Notes: generated by a model from the letters alone, not told the origin. A DNA stretch of 64,000 nt from SVFI01 sp045535935 (GCA_045535935.1 JAZSMO010000023.1:1-64000), one strand, 5' to 3'; positions 32,392 to 42,183 are shown, counted from the stretch's first letter. Numbers and translations: made by a program.

Positions 32392-33019
32392 ATATGAATT
32401 TTTGAGGCAATTAGAGAATCTGCTCTCTGATCTTCCGGAAGAAGAGCGCAGAGAAGCGATGGAATATTATGTGGAATATTTTGATGAGGCAGGACCGGAG
32501 AAGGAAGCGGAGGTGCTTCGTGAACTCGGTTCGCCGTCTGAGGTTGCCCACAATATAAGAGAAGATCTTGCGGGGAAAGAACTTATGGTAGTTTCGCAGG
32601 ACGCAGAGGACGGAAAAAAGAAAGAAAAGAATGACGGATGGAAGATTGCATGTATTGTACTTCTGTGTGTGTTGGCAGCACCGATTGCTATTCCGCTTGC
32701 GGTTGCACTTGTAGGAGCAATCATTGGTATTATCGTCGGATTGGTTTCCTCTGTGGCGGGAGTATTCCTGGCGAGCTGCTTAATGACATTTGCACTTGCG
32801 GCGGCAGCGATTATACTGTTTGTTATCGGAATTATCAAACTTTTTACAATACCTTTAGTCGGAGCATTTTTACTTGGATTATCACTGGTCTGCGCAGGAG
32901 TGGCCCTGCTTCTCGGATTCCTTGTAGTTAAATTCCTGCTTGTGGCATTACCGGCCATCTGCAGAGGTATCTATAAGCTTTGTAAACGTATCTTCGTGAG
33001 AAAGGAGGAAAAAGCATGA
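32384..33019 (+). CDS. DUF1700 family (HAAS-type) membrane protein
   Basis: 211 aa. The N-terminus, FLRQLENLLSDLPEEERREA followed by MEYYVEYFDEAG, is the DUF1700/HAAS signature (about residues 4-60). Residues 85-205 hold four or more hydrophobic helices with Gly and Ala. It is translationally coupled to padR (8-bp overlap) and to the DUF4097 gene (overlap of 4 bp). In this context the protein is thought to help regulate or sense envelope state, but no biochemical role is established. Confidence 0.85.
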   Translation: MNKYEFLRQLENLLSDLPEEERREAMEYYVEYFDEAGPEKEAEVLRELGSPSEVAHNIREDLAGKELMVVSQDAEDGKKKEKNDGWKIACIVLLCVLAAPIAIPLAVALVGAIIGIIVGLVSSVAGVFLASCLMTFALAAAAIILFVIGIIKLFTIPLVGAFLLGLSLVCAGVALLLGFLVVKFLLVALPAICRGIYKLCKRIFVRKEEKA

Positions 33020-34011
33020 AAAAATCATCGGTTATCATTTTAATTACATCTGTATGTCTCATTCTCGTCGGAGCGATTTTGGCGGGGATTACCGGAACGG
33101 TAGGCGGCGTGCAGAAGATTCAGGAGTTGATTGATGAAGAGGACATCGCTTTTGAAGTTCCGTTTTTTGAAGAATATGAATTGCAGCTGGATTCAACCGG
33201 ACTTTATTTTGCACCGGAGGATGATATGAGAGAAGTGCCTTCGGAAGTGTATATAGTAGAGCCGAGCGACTTTGATGCAAAAGAGCCGGGTGAGTATGTA
33301 GAAGAAATGGTAGATGCAACCGAAAATATCGCATCGTTAGAGATTAAACTGGGTGCGGGAGAGTTGGAGTTTAGAAAGAGTGGAGATGACCGTATTCACA
33401 TACAGCAGGATGGGAACCTTAATATTACTCCAAAGACCAACGGCGACAAGCTGGTGCTTGAGGTGGAAAGTCTCGTGAATGTGCAGATTTTCGGCGTTTC
33501 CGTGGGTGACTCAGCTACTGCGGGTAGTGCGACACTTTACCTCCCGGAGCGTGTTTATGATGAAATTTCCATTGAAATGGGTGCAGGTACATGCAATGGT
33601 GATTTCCCGGTATCCAAACAGCTTTCTATCGATATGGGCGCCGGCGAGGCAGAATTTGATTATATTAAGACAGGCGAGTTTGAGCTCAGAGTCGGTGCAG
33701 GCGAATGTTCCATCTACACGATTGAAGCAGATAAGCTCAGTGCTGACATTGCCATGGGCGAGTTTTCAGCAAAAGCGCGCATTCATGACGAACTGGATGC
33801 AACAGTCGGCATGGGTGAAATCTCGATGGATATCATCGGTAAGGAAACAGACTTTGACTACGACGTGGAGGTCGGTGCAGGCGAAGTCCGTATCGGAAAC
33901 AGAAGCTACAGTGGTATCGGAAGCGGCGGAAGTCAGAGCAACAACACCGGAAAAGAGATTGATGTAGAGTGCGGTATGGGTGAAGCGACAATCCGTTTTG
34001 TAGAAGGGTAA
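33016..34011 (+). CDS. DUF4097 family beta-strand repeat protein, membrane anchored
   Basis: 331 aa. One N-terminal helix (SSVIILITSVCLILVGAILA) anchors it. Residues about 105-325 form a beta-helix of repeated short strands, each turn carrying the phrase (M/V)GAG(E/T): LGAGELEF, MGAGTCNG, MGAGEAEF, VGAGECSI, MGEFSAKA, MGEISMDI and VGAGEVRI. This matches the DUF4097 solenoid. It is coupled to the DUF1700 gene and probably works with it in the envelope. Function is unknown. The next gene, a hydrolase, starts 8 bp downstream. Confidence 0.85.
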   Translation: MKKSSVIILITSVCLILVGAILAGITGTVGGVQKIQELIDEEDIAFEVPFFEEYELQLDSTGLYFAPEDDMREVPSEVYIVEPSDFDAKEPGEYVEEMVDATENIASLEIKLGAGELEFRKSGDDRIHIQQDGNLNITPKTNGDKLVLEVESLVNVQIFGVSVGDSATAGSATLYLPERVYDEISIEMGAGTCNGDFPVSKQLSIDMGAGEAEFDYIKTGEFELRVGAGECSIYTIEADKLSADIAMGEFSAKARIHDELDATVGMGEISMDIIGKETDFDYDVEVGAGEVRIGNRSYSGIGSGGSQSNNTGKEIDVECGMGEATIRFVEG

Positions 34012-34019
34012 AGAGATAC

Positions 34020-35579
34020 ATGTTTCATTTTGGTTTTTCATATATCGGTCTCATTTATTTGTTAATGCTTTTTATCCCGAACGGTTTGTGGACGAAGCAC
34101 AAGCCAAGGGGGTATGATGCGCATGTTAAAAATGAGAATAAAACTCTGCTTTTGTTTGAGAGAGTCGGAGAGGCACTGACGTCCGTATGCGTAATTATAT
34201 TTTCGGATTTTAATATCCGCAAGACATATTGGGCGCTATGGCTTGCCATCTCGTTCCTCTTTATGATTTGTTATGAGATTTACTGGGTGCGCTACTTTAA
34301 AAGCAACCATGAGATGAAGGACTTTTACAGTAGTTTTTGCGGGATTCCGGTGGCGGGTGCAACGTTGCCGGTAATCGCATTCTTTCTGCTGGGAATCTAC
34401 GGAAGTAATGTGTTTTTGCTTGTGTCGGTGTTAATTCTCGCTATCGGACATATCGGTATTCATCTGCAGCATAAAAGGGAAGTATGTGGTAAGGCAAAAA
34501 GAAAACTTCCGGCGGGTATTTTCGGTTGGATATGCGGACTTTTTGCCGGGATAATCATCGCAATCCTTGTGCTGGTAATCGGATGTAGGAATCTGAATTA
34601 TATGCAGCATTATGCGCTGGTAAAGAAAGGCGTGGATGAAGGAGTGTATGTGGAACTCGGCGGTCAGGAGCAGTATGTGCTGCTGCGCGGAGAAGACGTG
34701 AAAAATCCGGTGATAGTTTACTTGCACGGTGGGCCTTCGTCATCGGACACCTATGCAACCTATGGCTTTTCGAAGTACTTAACGGATGACTATACCGTGC
34801 TGGCATGGGATCAGAGAGGCTGCGGAAGAACCTATTTCCGTAATATGGAAAAAGACCCGGAAAATGCAACAGCGACGTATGCGCAGGCACTCACGGATTT
34901 GGATGAGCTTGTGGACTATGCGCGGGAGCGATTCGGGCAGGAAAAAGTCATTATCTTAGGTCATTCTTACGGGACGATTCTCGGAAGTGAGTATGCACTG
35001 GCTAACCCGGAGAAGGTATCGGCCTACGTTAGTGTTGCGCAGGTTATTTCTATGGAAAAAATGGTTGTTTACAGTTATGAGGATGCGCTGAAAAAGGCAA
35101 AAGAAGCGGGAGACGATACAGCGGAACTCGAGACGGCATTCGAAACGTTTTGTGAGAGTGAAGATATGACGGATATGATGAAAGTCCGGGCATTGGGAAC
35201 AAAGTATCAGCCGGTGAAGGTTGCAGACCGGGCGACCTTAATATCTGTGATATCGCCGTACTTCGGTGTGGATGATTTTCGGTGGTTTTTAAAGCAACTG
35301 GGAAGTTTGGATACCTATTTTGCTCTGAATAAGCCGCTGTTTGATTATACATATGAGTTTGATGCGTATGAAAATGCATTGGAGTTTGAAGTGCCGGTAT
35401 ATTTCATTTCCGGTGATTCCGACTGGATATGTCCGGTCGATTCGGTTCGTGAATATGCAGAGAATATTACAGCACCGGAGGTCCGTTTGGAACTGTTGGA
35501 CGGGTGCGGGCATAATGTGCAGTATTCACTGCCGGAGGAGTTTGCAAAAATAGTCCGTGAGGTTATAAAGGGGCACTAA
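34020..35579 (+). CDS. Alpha/beta hydrolase (prolyl-aminopeptidase-like) with N-terminal membrane domain
   Basis: 519 aa. Residues 1-185 contain about five hydrophobic helices, beginning with FIGLIYLLMLFIPNG-like sequence. The hydrolase (about 215-515) has the oxyanion stretch YLHGGPSSSDTYA, the Trp/Asp segment LAWDQRGCGRTYF and nucleophile Ser316 in LGHSYGTILG; SGDSDWICPV and DGCGHNVQYS give the acid and His. The HGGP and DQRGCGR signatures are typical of prolyl iminopeptidases and related lipases. It follows the DUF4097 gene by 8 bp and may be an operon member. Substrate and side of membrane are uncertain. The ribosome binding site is weak, so the start is less sure. Confidence 0.82.
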   Translation: MFHFGFSYIGLIYLLMLFIPNGLWTKHKPRGYDAHVKNENKTLLLFERVGEALTSVCVIIFSDFNIRKTYWALWLAISFLFMICYEIYWVRYFKSNHEMKDFYSSFCGIPVAGATLPVIAFFLLGIYGSNVFLLVSVLILAIGHIGIHLQHKREVCGKAKRKLPAGIFGWICGLFAGIIIAILVLVIGCRNLNYMQHYALVKKGVDEGVYVELGGQEQYVLLRGEDVKNPVIVYLHGGPSSSDTYATYGFSKYLTDDYTVLAWDQRGCGRTYFRNMEKDPENATATYAQALTDLDELVDYARERFGQEKVIILGHSYGTILGSEYALANPEKVSAYVSVAQVISMEKMVVYSYEDALKKAKEAGDDTAELETAFETFCESEDMTDMMKVRALGTKYQPVKVADRATLISVISPYFGVDDFRWFLKQLGSLDTYFALNKPLFDYTYEFDAYENALEFEVPVYFISGDSDWICPVDSVREYAENITAPEVRLELLDGCGHNVQYSLPEEFAKIVREVIKGH

Positions 35580-35599
35580 GCCAATATTATTTAATTAAG

Positions 35600-35634
35600 A
35601 CAGTCGTCATACGCAATGTAGACGGCTGTTTTAC
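35600..35634 (+). terminator. Terminator after the PadR/hydrolase operon
   Basis: ACAGTCGTC (35600-35608) pairs with GACGGCTGT (35621-35629), with G-U pairs, followed by TTTTAC. The T tract is short. Confidence 0.55.
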
Positions 35635-35768
35635 GTTCTATGGAATTGTTTTTGCAAAACAGTACGTAAGCCCCCAAATTATTTACGGTTCTTATGCCAA
35701 AATAGGCTGGTGCAATGGGAAGAAAAAGTGTATGATGAACTACAGAAAATAATAGAGAGGTAACGCCT

Positions 35769-36314
35769 ATGGAAAAACAATTTTCTAACATGAGATTAAA
35801 AGCAATTTTGAAAATCATCATTCCGCTTTTGGTGATTCCGCTGATTGTTCTTGTCGTGATGCGGGAGGATTTGGAAACAGCTGAGATAGTTATTGTAGGT
35901 TGCACATGGGGGATTGTGGCGCTTATTTATATCGTCAGCGGAATCCTTACCTTGAGAGACGGCCCGAAGCAGGCGATGGCATACATAAAAAGCTATCCGG
36001 GCGGTAGTGATGCGCTGGATGCGGAACTTGCGGAGGCAGAGGAGTTCGGAGGGTTGAAAATCGGACGGGAACATGCCTTTGTCGATGCGTCAGACGGATT
36101 TCATATTTTGCCGCTGGATAAGATTGAGAAAGTCTACGTGCGCCATCATGGCGAAAACAGAGTAAAAGGAAGGCCGGGCTACTATTATCTTTACATTTCA
36201 GCCACACTTCCCGACTGGTCTGAGACGATTAAGGTGTATTATGTGAGCGGTGACGAAGCCCGTGATACAGAAGTGTATTTGCGACAGCGATGTGATTTGC
36301 AGTCGGAAGAATAA
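35769..36314 (+). CDS. Two-helix membrane protein of unknown function (DUF6709-like)
   Basis: 181 aa. Two hydrophobic helices (residues about 14-32 and 42-60) are followed by a soluble part with a PH-like beta pattern: FVDASDGFHILPLDKIEKVY, then YYYLYISATLPDW and IKVYYVSGDE. The family is probably DUF6709, from memory only. GAGAGG precedes the ATG. It stands alone between the terminator at 35600 and the valS promoter. No catalytic motif is visible; a sensor-like or scaffolding role is only a guess. Confidence 0.6.
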   Translation: MEKQFSNMRLKAILKIIIPLLVIPLIVLVVMREDLETAEIVIVGCTWGIVALIYIVSGILTLRDGPKQAMAYIKSYPGGSDALDAELAEAEEFGGLKIGREHAFVDASDGFHILPLDKIEKVYVRHHGENRVKGRPGYYYLYISATLPDWSETIKVYYVSGDEARDTEVYLRQRCDLQSEE

Positions 36315-36331
36315 CAGAAGACACGCGCTTC

Positions 36332-36360
36332 TTGACAAATTGAGGGTGTGCGACTATCAT
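36332..36360 (+). promoter_or_regulatory. Promoter of valS
   Basis: TTGACA (36332-36337), 17-bp spacer and TATCAT (36355-36360). Only about 45 nt separate the predicted start site from ATG, too short for a T-box, and no T-box motif was seen. Confidence 0.7.
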
Positions 36361-36407
36361 AAATTATGTATGCGAATTGCAAAAATTGACGCACCAAGGA
36401 GACAAAA

Positions 36408-39068
36408 ATGAGTAAAGAATTAGCAAAAACATATGACCCACATGGTATGGAAGACCGTATCTATGAAAAGTGGCTTGAGAAAAAATATTTCCACGCGGAG
36501 GTAGATCACGACAAAAAACCGTTCACGATCGTCATTCCGCCTCCAAATATCACAGGTCAGCTCCATATGGGACATGCGCTTGACAATACAATGCAGGATA
36601 TCCTCATTCGTTTTAAGAGAATGCAGGGATACAATGCCCTTTGGCAGCCGGGTACCGACCATGCTTCCATTGCGACAGAGGTTAAGATTATTGAGAAATT
36701 AAAAGAAGAAGGCATCGATAAAGACGATCTCGGAAGAGACGGCTTTTTGGAGAGAGCCTGGGACTGGAAGAGAGAGTACGGCGGACGTATTATCGAGCAG
36801 CTCAAAAAGCTCGGATCTTCCTGTGACTGGGACAGGGAGCGCTTCACCATGGACGAAGGCTGTAATGAGGCCGTTACCGAAGTGTTCTGCAAGATGCATG
36901 AAAAAGGATGGATTTACAAGGGCTCCCGTATTATCAACTGGTGTCCGGTTTGTAATACATCGATTTCCGATGCGGAAGTACAGTATGAGGAGCAGGCAGG
37001 TCATTTGTGGCATATCAAATATCCGGTGGTAGATGAAAACGGAGAGCCGTCTAAGACAGAGTTCCTTACATTCGCAACGACAAGACCTGAGACTATGCTC
37101 GGTGACACTGCGGTTGCGATCAATCCGGCAGATGAGAGATATACTTATCTGAAGGGAAGACAGGTTTGGTTACCTATCGTTAACAAAGCGATTCCGGTCG
37201 TAGAAGATTCTTACGTTGACATGGAATTCGGTACCGGTGTTGTTAAGATTACTCCGGCTCATGACCCGAACGACTTCGAGGTCGGAAAACGTCATAACCT
37301 TCCGGAAGTTAACATCATGAACGATGATGCTACCATCAACAAAAACGGCGGAATTTACGAAGGTATGGACCGTTACGAAGCGCGCGCTGCCATCGTAAAA
37401 GAACTGGATAGCCAGGGCTTACTTGTTAAGATTGAAGATTATACCCATAATGTAGGAACCCATGACCGTTGTAAAACAACGGTAGAGCCACTCATCAAAA
37501 AACAGTGGTTCGTAAAGATGGACGAGCTGATCAAACCGGCTGTAAAAGCAGTCAAAGACGGTGAGATTAAGCTGGTTCCGGAACGTATGGAAAAGACATA
37601 TTTCAACTGGACAGACAATATCAGAGACTGGTGTATCTCAAGACAGCTCTGGTGGGGACACAGAATTCCTGCTTACTACTGTCAGGAGTGCGGCGAAGTC
37701 ATCGTCGGCAAGGAGATGCCAGGTGTTTGTCCGAAATGCGGATGCACACGTTTTGGGCAGGATCCGGATACACTGGATACATGGTTTTCATCTGCGCTTT
37801 GGCCGTTCTCTACACTGGGCTGGCCGAACATGACAGAAGATTTGAAATATTTCTATCCGACCGATGTCCTTGTAACAGGATACGATATCATTTTCTTCTG
37901 GGTAATCCGTATGATCTTCTCCGGATTCGAGCAGATGGGTGAGAAGCCGTTCCATACCGTTTTGTTCCATGGACTTGTCCGTGACTCACAGGGTAGAAAG
38001 ATGAGTAAATCTCTTGGCAACGGTATCGATCCGCTTGAGATTATTGACCAGTACGGTGCGGATGCACTGAGACTGACATTGATTACAGGTAATGCACCGG
38101 GTAACGATATGCGTTTCTACTACGAGAGAGTAGAGGCGAGCCGTAACTTTGCAAACAAAGTATGGAATGCTTCCCGTTTCATTATGATGAACATGGAAGG
38201 CAAAGAAATTCCTGCAAATGCTGCGGACGGACTGGAGCCGGTAGATAAATGGATTCTTTCCAAACTGAACAGTCTGACAAAAGAAGTAACCGACAATATG
38301 GAGCACTACGAACTCGGTATCGCAGTGCAGAAAGTATATGACTTCATCTGGGATGAGTTCTGCGACTGGTACATTGAGATGGTAAAACCGCGTCTTTACA
38401 ACAGTGACGATGCGACAAGCCAGAATGCAGCACTTTGGACATTAAAGACGGTTCTGCTCGGAGCCTTGAAGCTCCTTCACCCTTATATGCCGTTTATCAC
38501 AGAAGAAATCTTCTGCACACTTCAGAACGAAGAAGAGTCTATCATGATTTCCGAGTGGCCTGTTTACAACGAGGCTTATGCGTTTGCAAAAGAGGAAAAA
38601 GAGATTGAGACGATGAAAGAAGCGGTTCGCGGAATCCGTAACGTGCGTACTTCCATGAACGTTGCTCCTTCCCGTAAAGCATCCGTATATGTGGTTTCTG
38701 ACAAAAAAGAAATCTGTGATATCTTCGAAAACGGAAAACTCTTCTTTGCACCGCTTGCTTATGCGTCTGAGGTACTTATTCAGACAGACAAAGCAGGTAT
38801 TGCAGACGATGCGGTCAGCGTTGTGATCGACGGGGCAACCCTTTACATTCCGTTTGCAGAGCTTGTAGACCTGAAGCAGGAGATTGAGCGTCTCGAGAAG
38901 GAAGAAAAGAAACTTTCCGGCGAGATTGCAAGAGCAACGGGAATGCTTAACAACGAACGTTTCACAAGCAAAGCACCGGCAGAAAAAGTTGCCGAGGAAA
39001 GAGCAAAGCTTGAGAAATATACACAGATGCTGGCACAGGTACAGGAGAGACTGGCACAGCTTAAATAA
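36408..39068 (+). CDS. valS: Valine--tRNA ligase
   Basis: 886 aa, normal length for bacterial ValRS. It charges tRNA-Val. The class I HIGH-type motif is HMGH (residues 53-56) within PPNITGQLHMGHAL, and the KMSKS motif begins at Lys531 in GRKMSKSLGNG. The editing domain carries TTRPETMLGDTA and the anticodon-binding part is followed by a long C-terminal coiled coil (LKQEIERLEKEEKKLSGEIA region). Cys pairs in CQECGE and CPKCGC near residues 425-445 form a zinc knuckle. The translation start has AAGGAG. No T-box leader is present, unlike many Firmicute synthetase genes. folC follows after a terminator. Confidence 0.97.
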   Translation: MSKELAKTYDPHGMEDRIYEKWLEKKYFHAEVDHDKKPFTIVIPPPNITGQLHMGHALDNTMQDILIRFKRMQGYNALWQPGTDHASIATEVKIIEKLKEEGIDKDDLGRDGFLERAWDWKREYGGRIIEQLKKLGSSCDWDRERFTMDEGCNEAVTEVFCKMHEKGWIYKGSRIINWCPVCNTSISDAEVQYEEQAGHLWHIKYPVVDENGEPSKTEFLTFATTRPETMLGDTAVAINPADERYTYLKGRQVWLPIVNKAIPVVEDSYVDMEFGTGVVKITPAHDPNDFEVGKRHNLPEVNIMNDDATINKNGGIYEGMDRYEARAAIVKELDSQGLLVKIEDYTHNVGTHDRCKTTVEPLIKKQWFVKMDELIKPAVKAVKDGEIKLVPERMEKTYFNWTDNIRDWCISRQLWWGHRIPAYYCQECGEVIVGKEMPGVCPKCGCTRFGQDPDTLDTWFSSALWPFSTLGWPNMTEDLKYFYPTDVLVTGYDIIFFWVIRMIFSGFEQMGEKPFHTVLFHGLVRDSQGRKMSKSLGNGIDPLEIIDQYGADALRLTLITGNAPGNDMRFYYERVEASRNFANKVWNASRFIMMNMEGKEIPANAADGLEPVDKWILSKLNSLTKEVTDNMEHYELGIAVQKVYDFIWDEFCDWYIEMVKPRLYNSDDATSQNAALWTLKTVLLGALKLLHPYMPFITEEIFCTLQNEEESIMISEWPVYNEAYAFAKEEKEIETMKEAVRGIRNVRTSMNVAPSRKASVYVVSDKKEICDIFENGKLFFAPLAYASEVLIQTDKAGIADDAVSVVIDGATLYIPFAELVDLKQEIERLEKEEKKLSGEIARATGMLNNERFTSKAPAEKVAEERAKLEKYTQMLAQVQERLAQLK

Positions 39069-39077
39069 GATTTCAGT

Positions 39078-39112
39078 CAGCCATCGCTAACAGTTAGCGG
39101 TGGCTGCTTTAC
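39078..39112 (+). terminator. Terminator of valS
   Basis: A 14-bp stem, CAGCCATCGCTAAC (39078-39091) with GTTAGCGGTGGCTG (39093-39106), followed by CTTTACG. The loop is very short and the T run modest. Confidence 0.6.
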
Positions 39113-39157
39113 GTTGATTTTCGGAAATTACCCATAACAAACCGGAAGGAATGTCGT

Positions 39158-40483
39158 ATGAATATAACAGAGATGCAGGACTATATCTGCAGCATACAGA
39201 AATTTGCAAAAAAGAATACACTGGAACATACAAAGGCATATCTGAAACTCCTCGGAAACCCGTGCAAAGATGCAAAGATTATACACGTGGCGGGAACCAA
39301 CGGAAAAGGCTCTGTGTGCAACTACCTGCGCGTTTTGCTCGCAGAACACGGATACAGCACCGGAATGTTTGTATCTCCGCATCTTGTGGATATGAGGGAG
39401 CGCATCCTTCTGGACGGCGAGATGGTTAGCCGGGAGCAATTTGTCGAGGCATTTAACCGGGTGAAAGAGACGGTGGATGAGGCACTTTCCGGAGCATGCG
39501 CTGTGGAAGGACAGGGAGAGAATGGGGAACTTCATCATCCGACCTTCTTTGAGTTTCTTTTTCTGATGGCTATGGTTGTCTTTGAGAAACAAAAACCGGA
39601 TTACATTATTTTGGAAACAGGAATGGGCGGAAGACTGGATGCAACCAATGTGTTTGATAAGCCGCAGCTTACAATTATTACGGAAATCGGGTTGGATCAC
39701 TGTCAATATCTCGGTGAAACAAAAGAAATGATAGCATACGAAAAGGCAGGTGTCATCAAGCCGGGCGTTCCGCTTATCTATGTCGATAGAGATAAAAAAG
39801 TGTCTGAGGTCTTGTCACAGACGGCAGAAAGATGTGGCAGCAGGACTTTTGCGGTCGATAAAACGAGAACTTCGAATATAAATATAAATCACAAAAGCAT
39901 TGATTTTTCGTATAAATCTAGGTATTATAATAATGTTAGTTGCACTTTGTCGACACGAGCATTGTATCAGGTGGAGAATGCTGCGACAGCCCTCACAGCT
40001 CTTGAAGTACTTCTGCGGCGGGATCAGATACAGCCGGAGAAATTGCAAAACGCAATGCGGCGGATGCACTGGGCAGGCAGGATGGAAGAGATTGCGACTG
40101 ACGTGTATGTGGATGGGGCGCACAATGAAGATGGTATCAAAGCATTTTTGGAAAGTGTGGCATCCGCACCCGGCGAGCAAAGGAAGGTATTGCTTTTTTC
40201 GGCGGTAAGTGATAAAGAATATGAGGATATGATAAGCCTGGTGGAAGCATCGGGATTATTTGAAGCATATGTCATTGCCGGCATTGCGGATGAGCGGGGG
40301 TTATCCGGAGAGCAGATAAGAAGTTGCTTTAAACAATGTGACAGCAAGGATATTCATTTGTGTAAAAGTGTGCAGGAGGCGTATCAAAAGGCGCTTATGT
40401 TGAAACGGGACGGCGTTTTGTACATCGCAGGCTCACTGTATCTGGCAGGGGAGATCAAAGCCCTGCTGAAGGAGGAATCATAA
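39158..40483 (+). CDS. folC: Folylpolyglutamate synthase / dihydrofolate synthase
   Basis: 441 aa. The ATP P-loop GTNGKGSVCNYLR (about residues 47-59), FVSPHLVDMRERI and EVGLGGRLDATN-type sequence (ILETGMGGRLDATNV near 151-165) are Mur-ligase/FolC hallmarks. The C-terminal domain contains VDGAHNEDGIKAF, another family motif. It adds Glu to folates and possibly to dihydropteroate. A 49-aa gene overlaps its stop by 1 bp, so the two are cotranslated. A GGAAGGA-like ribosome binding site precedes ATG. Confidence 0.93.
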   Translation: MNITEMQDYICSIQKFAKKNTLEHTKAYLKLLGNPCKDAKIIHVAGTNGKGSVCNYLRVLLAEHGYSTGMFVSPHLVDMRERILLDGEMVSREQFVEAFNRVKETVDEALSGACAVEGQGENGELHHPTFFEFLFLMAMVVFEKQKPDYIILETGMGGRLDATNVFDKPQLTIITEIGLDHCQYLGETKEMIAYEKAGVIKPGVPLIYVDRDKKVSEVLSQTAERCGSRTFAVDKTRTSNININHKSIDFSYKSRYYNNVSCTLSTRALYQVENAATALTALEVLLRRDQIQPEKLQNAMRRMHWAGRMEEIATDVYVDGAHNEDGIKAFLESVASAPGEQRKVLLFSAVSDKEYEDMISLVEASGLFEAYVIAGIADERGLSGEQIRSCFKQCDSKDIHLCKSVQEAYQKALMLKRDGVLYIAGSLYLAGEIKALLKEES

Positions 40484-40632
40484 TGATCAATTTTGAAGAA
40501 GAATTAAAGAAGTTTCATCCGAGTCTGGAGATTGAAGACGCAGCGGATGCGATATACAATCAGGATCTGACAGATATGGCCGACGTACTGGTAGGTATGA
40601 TCAAAGAGGCAGAAGCAGCAAAGGAAGAATAG
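40483..40632 (+). CDS. 49-aa acidic protein coupled to folC
   Basis: The ATG overlaps the folC stop (TAATG) and AAGGAGG lies about 8 nt upstream. The 49 residues are mostly acidic and helical: MINFEEELKKFHPSLEIEDA, followed by ADAIYNQDLTDMADVLVGMI. There is no known domain. The overlap and ribosome binding site make it a convincing gene although it falls below ordinary length cut-offs. A TPR membrane protein gene begins 20 bp later, so it may be part of that operon. Function unknown. Confidence 0.7.
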   Translation: MINFEEELKKFHPSLEIEDAADAIYNQDLTDMADVLVGMIKEAEAAKEE

Positions 40633-40651
40633 ATAGGATAAGGTAATTACC

Positions 40652-42127
40652 ATGAAATGTTATAATTGCGGCTGCGACCTGTCCGAAAAAGATTTTTGTA
40701 CCGGTTGCGGTGTCGATGTAGGTTTATATAAAAAGATAATGCACATATCCAATCGCTACTACAATGACGGATTGGAAAAAGCCAATGTCAGGGATCTGAC
40801 CGGAGCGATCACAAGTCTTCGTCAGAGTCTGAAATTTAACAAAAATAATATTGAAGCAAGAAACCTTCTCGGACTAGTTTATTTTGAGATGGGTGAAGTG
40901 GTAGCCGCTCTCAGCGAGTGGGTAATCAGTAAAAATTTAAAACCGAAGAAAAATCTGGCGGATGATTATATCGAAGCCATCCAGAGCAATCCGACCCGTC
41001 TGGATACCATCAATCAGACGGTGAAGAAGTACAACCTTGCACTTCGCTACTGTTATCAGGACAGCAAGGATCTGGCGATCATTCAGCTCAAAAAAGTGTT
41101 GTCGCTGAATCCGCGTCTTGTGCAGGGACATCAGCTTTTGGCACTTCTCTACATGGATTCCGAACAGTGGGATAAAGCCAAAAAGGAGCTTGTAAAGTGT
41201 TGCAGGATTGATGCCAACAATACGACGACATTATCCTATTTGAAAAAAGTCAGATTCATGCTGGAGGGCGGAGACGAATCGGCGGGCTCTGCGGTAAAGA
41301 AAAGAAAAGCGCAGCCGAAAGAGGCGGTAACCTACCAGAGCGGTAATGAGACAATCATTCAGCCGCTCAATGTCAGAGAAGCCAAAGCGTCCACTTCGGT
41401 GCTGAATATTGTGATAGGATTGGTTATCGGTATTGCGGTTACTTATTTCCTTATTATGCCGGCCAAGATCCAGATGGAACGAAACAAGATGCAGGAAGAG
41501 CTGAAGGTTGTCAGCGAGAATTCCGATTCCAAGTCTGCGCAGATTTCAGAACTGGAACAGAAAGTGGAAGAGTTGACGCAGTCAAAAACCAATCTGGAAA
41601 ATGAAATTGCCGAATATACAGGAGCAAACGGAGAAAGCCGTAAGGTGGATGTGCTTCTTCAGACAGCTACCGATTACCTTCAGAATCCGGAAGACTATGA
41701 TGCGATTGCAGATACCCTCTATGAGGTGGATGTAGAATACGTAGAAAATTCAGCGTCGGATGCTTATAAACAGCTGTATTACAAATTGATGGAGCTCGTC
41801 GGAGAAAAAGTCACGGAGACTCTTTATGAAAACGGCAGTCACGCTGTCAATCAAAGTGATTACACAACAGCGATTATTGATTTGGAAAAAGCATGGCACT
41901 TTTCTTCCGGAATGGAGACTCCAAACCCGGATATTTTATATGAGTTAGCACAGGCTTACCAAATGGCAGGTGAGACGGATAAGGCACAGAGTGCCTACAG
42001 TCAGATTATGACAGATTATCCGGATTCGCAGGCGGCTCGTAAGGCGGAGGAACGCTCTCAGGAGATGGGTGAAACGCAGGCGCCGGAAGCAGAGCCGGCC
42101 GAGGGCGGGGAACCGATTGATTATTAA
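40652..42127 (+). CDS. TPR protein with N-terminal zinc ribbon and single membrane anchor
   Basis: 491 aa. Residues 1-20 have a zinc-ribbon pair, CYNCGCDLS and FCTGCG. TPR-like repeats follow (GAITSLRQSLKFNKNNIEAR; DLAIIQLKKVLSLNPRLVQG). A membrane helix at about 252-270 (VLNIVIGLVIGIAVTYFLIM) separates this from an extracytoplasmic part with a coiled coil (residues about 275-320) and a further TPR block near the C-terminus (LYELAQAYQMAGETDKAQSA). It lies just upstream of the spoIIA operon behind a terminator. It may be a scaffold for an envelope or sporulation complex; that is inference. Confidence 0.75.
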   Translation: MKCYNCGCDLSEKDFCTGCGVDVGLYKKIMHISNRYYNDGLEKANVRDLTGAITSLRQSLKFNKNNIEARNLLGLVYFEMGEVVAALSEWVISKNLKPKKNLADDYIEAIQSNPTRLDTINQTVKKYNLALRYCYQDSKDLAIIQLKKVLSLNPRLVQGHQLLALLYMDSEQWDKAKKELVKCCRIDANNTTTLSYLKKVRFMLEGGDESAGSAVKKRKAQPKEAVTYQSGNETIIQPLNVREAKASTSVLNIVIGLVIGIAVTYFLIMPAKIQMERNKMQEELKVVSENSDSKSAQISELEQKVEELTQSKTNLENEIAEYTGANGESRKVDVLLQTATDYLQNPEDYDAIADTLYEVDVEYVENSASDAYKQLYYKLMELVGEKVTETLYENGSHAVNQSDYTTAIIDLEKAWHFSSGMETPNPDILYELAQAYQMAGETDKAQSAYSQIMTDYPDSQAARKAEERSQEMGETQAPEAEPAEGGEPIDY

Positions 42128-42153
42128 AAATTTTATAAGACAATATACAAAAG

Positions 42154-42183
42154 AGAACATGGAAATTCCATGTTCTTTTTTGT
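42154..42183 (+). terminator. Terminator before spoIIAA
   Basis: AGAACATGGA (42154-42163) pairs with TCCATGTTCT (42167-42176), 10 perfect pairs and a 3-nt loop, followed by a T run into the leader of the next gene. Confidence 0.85.

Noticed and set aside
36301..36407. T-box or other leader RNA before valS
   Set aside because: Promoter at 36332 leaves only about 45 nt of leader and no T-box sequence or terminator/antiterminator pair is seen.
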